Below, in pieces: positions 57,673 through 64,000 of a stretch of DNA of 64,000 nt. A program made the translations under genes and the position numbers. Origin of the DNA: Rhodoferax sp. GTDB taxonomy: Bacteria; Pseudomonadota; Gammaproteobacteria; Burkholderiales; Burkholderiaceae_C. A model generated the notes under the pieces. The model had not been told where the DNA came from and searched no databases. It saw nothing but the letters and a program-made list of their open reading frames with translations. The stretch is taken from assembly GCF_030697375.1 (NCBI RefSeq), contig NZ_JAUYQD010000024.1, positions 35,637 to 99,636 of the forward strand, in the 5' to 3' direction. Positions within the stretch are counted from its first letter, which is position 1, and each line of letters starts with the position of its first letter.

Positions 57673-58809
57673 TTACATGATGGCAAAATTTTCGGTCCCG
57701 GCGCTCAGGTCATTGGACTTGCCGCGCTGGCTGTTGAGCTTGATTTGCAGGCGCAAATCGTTCACCGAATCGGCGTTGCGCAGCGCATCTTCGTAGGTAA
57801 TCGCCTGGGCTTCGTACAGGTCGAACAGGGCCTGGTCAAAGCTTTGCATGCCGAGGTTGCGGCTCTTCTTCATGATCTCCTTGATTTCAGTCACTTCGCC
57901 TTTGAAAATCATGTCGGAAATCAGGGGGGAGTTGATCATGATCTCCACCGCAGCCACCCGGCCCTTGCCGTCTTGCTTGGGAATCAGGCGTTGCGACACC
58001 AGGGCCTTGAGGTTGAGCGACAGGTCCATCAGCAACTGGCTGCGGCGCTCTTCGGGGAAAAAGTTGATGATCCGGTCCAGCGCCTGGTTGGCGCTGTTGG
58101 CGTGCAAGGTGGCCAAGCACAGGTGGCCGGTCTCGGCAAACGCCACGGCGTGCTCCATGGTTTCCCGGTCGCGGATTTCCCCCATCAAAATCACATCGGG
58201 CGCTTGGCGCAGCGTGTTTTTCAGGGCGGCCTCCCAGCTGTCGGTGTCCAGCCCCACTTCGCGCTGGGTGACGACGCAGTTTTTGTGCATGTGCACAAAC
58301 TCCACCGGGTCTTCCACCGTGATGATGTGGCCGTAGGAATTGTCGTTGCGCCAGTCCACCATCGCCGCCAGGGTGGTGGACTTGCCCGAGCCCGTGGCGC
58401 CGACCATGATGCACAGGCCGCGTTTGGATTGGACGATTTCCTTGAGCACCTGGGGCACGCCCAAACCATCAATTGTGGGCAATACCGCCGGGATCACCCG
58501 CAGCACCATGCCCACCTTGCCCTGCTGGATGAAGGAGTTCACCCGAAAGCGGCCGATGCCGGGGGGGGAAATGGCGAAATTTCCCTCTTTGGTGCGCTCG
58601 AAATCGGCCACCTGTTTGTCGTTCATGATGGAACGCGCCAGGGCCAGCGTGTGCGCGGCATTCAGCGGCTGGGGCGACACCTTGGTCACCTTGCCATCGA
58701 CCTTGATGGCGGGCGGGAAGTCCGCCGTGATGAACAGGTCGCTGCCATTGCGGCTGACCATCAGCCTGAGCAGGTCATTGATGAACTTTGTGGCTTGATC
58801 GCGCTCCAT
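57673..58809 (-). CDS. pilU: PilU type IV pilus retraction ATPase
   Basis: The protein has 378 residues from ATG 58809 with GGAGG upstream. Walker A is VGATGSGKSTTLAAM near 138, the Asp box LMGEIRDRETMEHA near 205, and the His box LATLHANSANQALDRI near 230. It differs from PilT by the longer C-terminal tail. PilU supports PilT-dependent pilus retraction. It lies 160 bases downstream of pilT in the same direction. Confidence 0.95.
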   Translation of the reverse strand: MERDQATKFINDLLRLMVSRNGSDLFITADFPPAIKVDGKVTKVSPQPLNAAHTLALARSIMNDKQVADFERTKEGNFAISPPGIGRFRVNSFIQQGKVGMVLRVIPAVLPTIDGLGVPQVLKEIVQSKRGLCIMVGATGSGKSTTLAAMVDWRNDNSYGHIITVEDPVEFVHMHKNCVVTQREVGLDTDSWEAALKNTLRQAPDVILMGEIRDRETMEHAVAFAETGHLCLATLHANSANQALDRIINFFPEERRSQLLMDLSLNLKALVSQRLIPKQDGKGRVAAVEIMINSPLISDMIFKGEVTEIKEIMKKSRNLGMQSFDQALFDLYEAQAITYEDALRNADSVNDLRLQIKLNSQRGKSNDLSAGTENFAIM

Positions 58810-58841
58810 GAGAGCACCTCCTATTTTTAATGCTGGGGTCG

Positions 58842-58966
58842 TTCCGGAGTGAGGGGGACGCAATACCAGGAGTGCCGCGGAACCGGCTCTGCCGGGCCGC
58901 TGGCGCTGCCCCCTGCAAGGGGGAAGGCGTAGCGACACGAAGTGCGCGAAGCCGGGGGGTGTACCA
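58842..58966. repeat. GC-rich intergenic repeat element between pilT and pilU
   Basis: The 160-bp gap is dense in short inverted repeats: GCCCCCT-GCA-AGGGGG at about 58910-58922, and GCGTAGCGACACGAAGTGCG followed by CGAAGCCGGGGGG near 58928-58960. The wording is of the kind repeated in intergenic regions across Comamonadaceae genomes, as I recall them. No copy elsewhere in this window was found, so repetition is from general knowledge and not shown here. Confidence 0.5.
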
Positions 58967-58969
58967 CAG

Positions 58970-60013
<1,044 letters not shown>

Positions 60014-60058
60014 GGAGTCCTCGTTGGATGGGTCGCAGTTTGTTACGCTTGGGAGATT

Positions 60059-60754
60059 ATGACCATGATTGCCCAGAACCTCCACGCCGTCCAGGCGCGT
60101 ATTGCAGACGCGTGTGTGAAAGCCCAGCGCCCCTTGGATGCGGTGACTTTGCTGGCTGTTTCCAAGACCTTTGGTCCGGAGGCGGTGCAAGAGGCCTATG
60201 CCGCCGGACAAACCCAGTTTGGCGAAAACTACATCCAGGAAGCGGTGCAGAAAATCACCGCGCTGCGCCATCTGCCCCTGCAGTGGCACTGCATCGGTCC
60301 GATCCAGAGCAATAAAACGCGGGTGGTGGCCGAGCACTTTGATTGGGTGCACACCGTGGACCGGCTGAAGATCGCCCAGCGCCTGAGCGAGCAGCGCCCC
60401 TCCCATTTGCTGCCACTGCAGGTGTGTATTCAGGTCAATGTGGATGGTGGTGCCACCAAGTCCGGCGTGGCGCCGCAGGAGGCGCTGGCGCTGGCGCAGC
60501 AAGTCGCGACCTTGCCAGGGCTGCGGCTGCGGGGCGTCATGAGTATCCCTGAGCCTGCTACGGATTTCATAGCTGCTTGCGCAGTGTTTGCAAGGGTCAA
60601 GGCCGTATTTAATGCCTTAAATGCACAAGGCTTGGCGCTGGACACCGTGTCCATGGGCATGAGCGCCGACATGGAGGCCGCCGTGCAGTCGGGGAGCACG
60701 ATGGTGCGGGTGGGGACCGCCATTTTTGGCGGGCGCACCAAACCAGCGGCCTGA
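60059..60754 (+). CDS. yggS: YggS/PLPBP pyridoxal-phosphate homeostasis protein
   Basis: The protein has 231 residues. The PLP lysine is in LLAVSKTFGPEAVQEAYAAGQ (near 34, by position). Other motifs are FGENYIQEAVQK near 57, WHCIGPIQSNK near 81 and SMGMSADMEAAVQSGSTMVRVG near 201-222. It buffers PLP and prevents imbalance of amino acid pools. Residues ATDFIAACAV near 165 come from an in-frame dispersed repeat. Its position divergent from pilT is common. Confidence 0.94.
   Translation: MTMIAQNLHAVQARIADACVKAQRPLDAVTLLAVSKTFGPEAVQEAYAAGQTQFGENYIQEAVQKITALRHLPLQWHCIGPIQSNKTRVVAEHFDWVHTVDRLKIAQRLSEQRPSHLLPLQVCIQVNVDGGATKSGVAPQEALALAQQVATLPGLRLRGVMSIPEPATDFIAACAVFARVKAVFNALNAQGLALDTVSMGMSADMEAAVQSGSTMVRVGTAIFGGRTKPAA
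60557..60586 (+). repeat. Dispersed repeat inside yggS
   Basis: GCTACGGATTTCATAGCTGC followed by TTGCGCAGTG is the copy closest to the presumed consensus tail (AGCTGCTTGCGC). It is read through in frame. Confidence 0.65.
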
Positions 60755-60781
60755 CCGTACCAGTCGGCCGCGCAGGGCCGC

Positions 60782-61258
60782 CTAACGCAGCGGCAAATGC
60801 GTGGTGTTTTTCACTTCTTCCATCACCGCGTAGGTGCGGGTCTCGCGCACGCCGGGCAACTGCCACAGCACGGTGCCGGCAAACTCGCGGTAGGCCGCCA
60901 TGTCGGCCATGCGGGTTTTGAGCAGATAGTCAAAACCGCCAGCCACCATGTGGCACTCCATGATTTCCGAGCGCACCTGCACGGCGGCTTTGAAGGCGTC
61001 AAACACGTTGGGCGTGGTTTTGTCCAGCAGCACTTCCACAAACACCATCATGCCGGCCCCCAGTTTGAGCGGGTCCAGGCGCGCCTCGTAGCCCAGGATG
61101 TAGCCGTCTTTGGTGAGCCGCTGCACCCGCGCCAGCACGGCGGTGGGGGAGAGCGTGACGGTTTCCGCCAGTTTGAGGTTGGAAATGCGGCCATCTTCCT
61201 GCAGGCAGCGCAGAATTTTGAGGTCGATACGGTCCAGGTCGGCAAAGGCGTCGCTCAT
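60782..61258 (-). CDS. Lrp/AsnC family transcriptional regulator (distal)
   Basis: The protein has 158 residues from ATG 61258. The helix-turn-helix is RIDLKILRCLQEDGRISNLKLAETVTLSPTAVLARVQRL (9-47, by position), and the RAM ligand domain follows with VQVRSEIMECHMVAGGFDYLL (by position, near 95). Its start overlaps the stop of a second Lrp gene by four bases. As a pair next to ornithine cyclodeaminase and arginase they probably sense an amino acid such as arginine or ornithine. Confidence 0.9.
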   Translation of the reverse strand: MSDAFADLDRIDLKILRCLQEDGRISNLKLAETVTLSPTAVLARVQRLTKDGYILGYEARLDPLKLGAGMMVFVEVLLDKTTPNVFDAFKAAVQVRSEIMECHMVAGGFDYLLKTRMADMAAYREFAGTVLWQLPGVRETRTYAVMEEVKNTTHLPLR

Positions 61259-61680
61259 GACAGGCGGTAGGTTTCGAGGTGGATGCTGGTTTCGGTGCTG
61301 CTGATGCCGCGCACCAGGCGAATGCGCTCCAGCACCTTCGATAGTTCCGACAAATTCGCCGCACGCAACTCTGCCAAGAGGTCCCAGCGGCCATTGGTGT
61401 CGTGCAGACAGGCGACCCCCGGTTCCCCCAGCAGGCTGTTGATGACGGCGCGGGTTTCGTTGCCTTCCACCGCCACACTCATCCAGGCGCTGATCTCGGT
61501 GGGTTGCGCATCCGGGCGCAAACGCACGGTGTAGCCCACGATGATGCCCGCGTCTTCGAGCTTGGTGATGCGGTTGCTGACGGTGCCGCGCGACACGCCC
61601 AGCTTGGTGGCCAGGGTGGCGACGCTGGTGCGTGCGTCTTTGCGCAAAAGCGAGAGCAATTGTTGATCTGTAAGGTCCAT
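61255..61680 (-). CDS. Lrp/AsnC family transcriptional regulator (proximal)
   Basis: The protein has 141 residues from ATG 61680. The helix-turn-helix (LTDQQLLSLLRKDARTSVATLATKLGVSRGTVSNRITKLED at 3-43, by position) is typical, with a shortened ligand domain containing GRWDLLAELRA near 98. It is divergent from ocd across 122 bp, which fits local control of the ocd-arginase operon, possibly as a heteromer with the second Lrp protein. Confidence 0.9.
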   Translation of the reverse strand: MDLTDQQLLSLLRKDARTSVATLATKLGVSRGTVSNRITKLEDAGIIVGYTVRLRPDAQPTEISAWMSVAVEGNETRAVINSLLGEPGVACLHDTNGRWDLLAELRAANLSELSKVLERIRLVRGISSTETSIHLETYRLS

Positions 61681-61802
61681 ATTGCCATTGTGGCATTTAT
61701 GGCTGCCTAAGTGATAGAAATTTATCAAAAAGGTAGCAAAACTGGCGATTTACATTGACATATCCATTTGGGAGACTACTCTAAATTATCGGAGTCCACA
61801 CC
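61681..61802. promoter_or_regulatory. Divergent Lrp-ocd control region
   Basis: An Lrp-like imperfect palindrome GATAGAAATTTATC lies at 61713-61726. A TTGACA at 61755-61760 with AT-rich CTCTAAATTA downstream could drive ocd, though spacing is long (about 19). CGGAG at 61790-61794 is the ocd ribosome-binding site. Confidence 0.45.
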
Positions 61803-62864
61803 ATGAACCGCACCTCACCTGTCCAAACCCAGTTCCTCAGCGTCCAAGACGTGGCCACCATCGTCACCCAGGTCGGCACCGCCGACACCCTGCGCCGCAT
61901 GGCGGATTACATCCAGGCGGATTACATGCGCTGGCAGGACTTTGACAAGTGCGCCCGCGTGGCCGCCCACTCGCCCGAAGGCGTGATCGAGCTGATGCCC
62001 ATTGCCGATGCCAAAACCTACACCTTCAAGTATGTCAACGGCCACCCCAAGAACACCCTGGCGGGTTTGCCTACTGTCATGGCCTTTGGCGTGCTGGCCG
62101 ATGTGGACACCGGTCGGCCCGAATTGCTCAGCGAGTTGACGCTGACCACCGCCTTGCGCACCGCCGCCATGTCCGCCGTGGCGGCCCGCACCCTGGCCCG
62201 GCCCAACAGCAAAAGCATGGCCCTGATCGGCAATGGCGCGCAAAGCGAGTTCCAGGCCCTGGCCTTCCACCACCTGGTCGGCATTGAAGAAATTCGCCTG
62301 TTTGACACCGACCCTGTGGCCACCCAAAAGCTGGTGGACAACCTCCAGCACACGGCCATCCGCCTGACGGTGTGCACCAGCATTGCCCAGGCCGTGCGCG
62401 GCGCCGACATTGTCACCACCGTCACCGCCGACAAGACCAACGCCACCATCCTGACGCCCGACCTGCTGGAGCCCGGCATGCACATCAACGGTGTGGGCGG
62501 CGACTGCCCCGGCAAGACCGAGCTGCACCCCGACGTGCTGCGCGGCTCTGCCGTGTTTGTGCAGTACGAGCCGCAAACCCGCATCGAAGGTGATTTGCAG
62601 CACCTGCCCGCCGACTTTGCCGTGACCGAACTGTGGCAAGTGCTGGTGGGCCAAGCGGCCGGGCGTACCTCGGAGGCGCAAGTCACCCTGTTTGACTCGG
62701 TCGGTTTTGCGCTGGAAGACTACTCCGCCCTGCGTTACCTGCGCGATGTGGCGCGTGAGCTGGGGCTGGGCCAATTGGTGTCCCTCATTCCCGATCTGGT
62801 GGACCCCAAAGACCTGTTCAGCCTGATCCGTCCCGCAGCGCAAAAACTGGCCTTGGCAGCATGA
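61803..62864 (+). CDS. ocd: Ornithine cyclodeaminase
   Basis: The protein has 353 residues. Motifs are YTFKYVNGHPKNTLAGLPTV near 75 (substrate, with Lys), LTTALRTAAMSAVAARTLAR near 117, IGNGAQSEFQALAF near 141 (NAD site) and GVGGDCPGKTELHPDVL near 230 with the catalytic Asp. It converts ornithine to proline with loss of ammonia. Its stop overlaps the arginase start by four bases, so arginine is degraded arginine-ornithine-proline. Confidence 0.94.
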   Translation: MNRTSPVQTQFLSVQDVATIVTQVGTADTLRRMADYIQADYMRWQDFDKCARVAAHSPEGVIELMPIADAKTYTFKYVNGHPKNTLAGLPTVMAFGVLADVDTGRPELLSELTLTTALRTAAMSAVAARTLARPNSKSMALIGNGAQSEFQALAFHHLVGIEEIRLFDTDPVATQKLVDNLQHTAIRLTVCTSIAQAVRGADIVTTVTADKTNATILTPDLLEPGMHINGVGGDCPGKTELHPDVLRGSAVFVQYEPQTRIEGDLQHLPADFAVTELWQVLVGQAAGRTSEAQVTLFDSVGFALEDYSALRYLRDVARELGLGQLVSLIPDLVDPKDLFSLIRPAAQKLALAA

Positions 62865-63817
62865 GCCCGGCACCTATCTCCAGCCGTGCGCCCGGCGGCG
62901 TTAGCCTCATTGGCGTTCCCACCGACATCGGCGCGGGCTCCCTGGGCGCGCGCATGGGGCCCGAAGCCCTGCGGGTCGCCGGCATCGCGCCGTCCATCCG
63001 CCAGTTTGGCCTGGACGTGAAAGACTGCGGCAACCTGCAAGGACCGGCCAACCCCTGGACCGCTGCCGTCAACGGTTTTCGCCATCTGCCCGAGGCCGTG
63101 CAGTGGAACCAGCTGCTGCACGACGCCATGTACGCCGAACTGAACGCCGGGCGCCTGCCCATCATGCTGGGCGGCGACCACTGCCTGGGGATAGGCTCCA
63201 TCAGCGCCGTGGCACGCCACTGCCGGGATGCGGGCAAAAAATTGCGCGTGTTGTGGTTTGACGCCCATGCCGATTTCAACACCGCCACGCTCACCCCCAG
63301 CGGCAACATCCATGGCATGCCGGTGGCCTGCCTGTGTGGGCAAGGGCCCCAGGAGCTGATTGAAATTGGCGGCCATGTGCCCGCACTCAACCCCAAGCAG
63401 ATCCGCCAGATCGGCATTCGCAGCGTGGACGAGGGTGAAAAACGCCTGGTGCACGACATGGGCATTGAAGTGTTCGACATGCGCTACATCGACGAGATGG
63501 GCATGCGCCACACCATGGAGCTGGCTTTGGCGCTGGTCGATGCCAACACCCATCTGCATGTGAGCCTGGATGTGGACTTTCTGGACCCCACCATCGCCCC
63601 CGGCGTGGGCACCACCGTGCGCGGCGGCCCCAACTACCGCGAAGCGCAGCTGTGCATGGAAATGATTGCCGACACCGGCCGTCTGGCCTCGCTGGACGTG
63701 GTGGAGCTCAACCCGGCGCTGGATGTGCGCAACCAGACTGCCGAGCTGGCCGTTGATCTGATCGAAAGCCTGTTTGGCAAAAGCACGCTGATGCGCAAAT
63801 CCAGCGCAGCGGGCTGA
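62861..63817 (+). CDS. rocF: Arginase
   Basis: The protein has 318 residues. Mn-site motifs are LGGDHCLGIGS near 103 (first His), WFDAHADFN near 130, SGNIHGMP near 145 and SLDVDFLDPTIAPGVGT near 233. It hydrolyses arginine to ornithine and urea. No transcription terminator is visible before the next gene. Confidence 0.95.
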   Translation: MSPAPISSRAPGGVSLIGVPTDIGAGSLGARMGPEALRVAGIAPSIRQFGLDVKDCGNLQGPANPWTAAVNGFRHLPEAVQWNQLLHDAMYAELNAGRLPIMLGGDHCLGIGSISAVARHCRDAGKKLRVLWFDAHADFNTATLTPSGNIHGMPVACLCGQGPQELIEIGGHVPALNPKQIRQIGIRSVDEGEKRLVHDMGIEVFDMRYIDEMGMRHTMELALALVDANTHLHVSLDVDFLDPTIAPGVGTTVRGGPNYREAQLCMEMIADTGRLASLDVVELNPALDVRNQTAELAVDLIESLFGKSTLMRKSSAAG

Positions 63818-63902
63818 TTCCCCTTTTGTTTTTTGTTTCTCCCTGTCCCCTTGTTCCACCAACCCGCCGGGGTGCGACCCCGGTATTTCAAAGGATTCAT
63901 CC

Positions 63903-64000
63903 ATGAAGAAACTCCTGCTGGCTATCGCCCTGGGATCGGTCTGTGCCGTGTCATTTGCGCAAGGCAAAGACCTCAAGGTTGCGATCGACCCCACCTATGA
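63903..64000 (+). CDS. Periplasmic amino-acid-binding protein of an ABC transporter, N-terminal part
   Basis: The visible 32 codons give MKKLLLAIALGSVCAVSFAQ, a signal peptide, then GKDLKVAIDPTY, the start of a family 3 solute-binding protein (lysine/arginine/ornithine type). The position after arginase and ocd suggests an arginine or ornithine importer. The gene runs off the window end. Confidence 0.75.
   Translation, partial: MKKLLLAIALGSVCAVSFAQGKDLKVAIDPTY

Overview
The window is a piece of a betaproteobacterial chromosome, most likely family Comamonadaceae (a Rhodoferax/Polaromonas/Acidovorax-type genome). This rests on gene order (dat-ybeD-lipB-lipA, rsmI/yraN/diaA/dolP, pilT-pilU), on an ABC-type glycerol uptake locus (glpVSTPQ with glpD/K/R), and on short dispersed repeats that I associate with this family. 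No database search was possible; all family names come from motifs, length and context.

Region 1-17,935 is a horizontally acquired block, visibly less GC-rich than most of the rest. It is best read as the cargo end of a TniABQ/Tn7-like transposon. The left edge holds the end of tniB and a complete tniQ. An IS5-family insertion with a TTAG target duplication follows. The right edge holds three contiguous ~21-bp repeats of the kind bound by TnsB/TniA transposases, ending at the last codons of lipA. The cargo is a 7-deazaguanine DNA-modification (dpd-type) locus. It contains a triple-domain QueD, a 304-aa YaaA-like protein, a DNA guanine transglycosylase (DpdA) flanked by two DGQHR-type proteins, QueC, a broken queE, an HNH nuclease and a third DGQHR protein. 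On the opposite strand lie an Fe-S PD-(D/E)XK nuclease, a UvrD-type helicase, a possible 47-aa coupled small protein, and a 562-aa protein that may be TnsE-like. QueD and QueC (with QueE supplied elsewhere) would make preQ0, DpdA with a DGQHR partner would insert it into DNA, and the nuclease/helicase genes are candidate restriction effectors. This is the most interesting part of the window.

Region 17,931-24,587 is the lipoate/D-amino-acid neighbourhood: lipA, lipB, ybeD and dat on the minus strand. It is interrupted between lipB and ybeD by a Schlafen/AlbA_2-type gene and a nucleobase permease. A decayed copy of the 5' end of lipB lies upstream of the AlbA_2 gene. Region 24,595-28,881 has a histidine kinase, a FIST sensor protein and a chemotaxis receptor.

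Region 29,054-41,035 is a complete glycerol/glycerol-3-phosphate unit: glpD, glpV, a small membrane protein, glpQ, glpP, glpT, glpS on the minus strand, then divergent glpR, glpK and a second glpV paralogue. Region 41,220-48,460 is the full F1Fo ATP synthase operon atpIBEFHAGDC with its terminator.

Region 48,475-63,817 is housekeeping: two TPM-domain proteins and LemA, an NTF2-like protein, a YheT-type hydrolase, a cytochrome c5, tRNA-Arg(CCG), RsmI, YraN, DiaA/GmhA-type SIS protein, DolP, a beta-hydroxyacid dehydrogenase, PilU, PilT, YggS, two Lrp/AsnC regulators, and an ornithine cyclodeaminase-arginase pair. The window ends inside a periplasmic amino-acid-binding protein gene.
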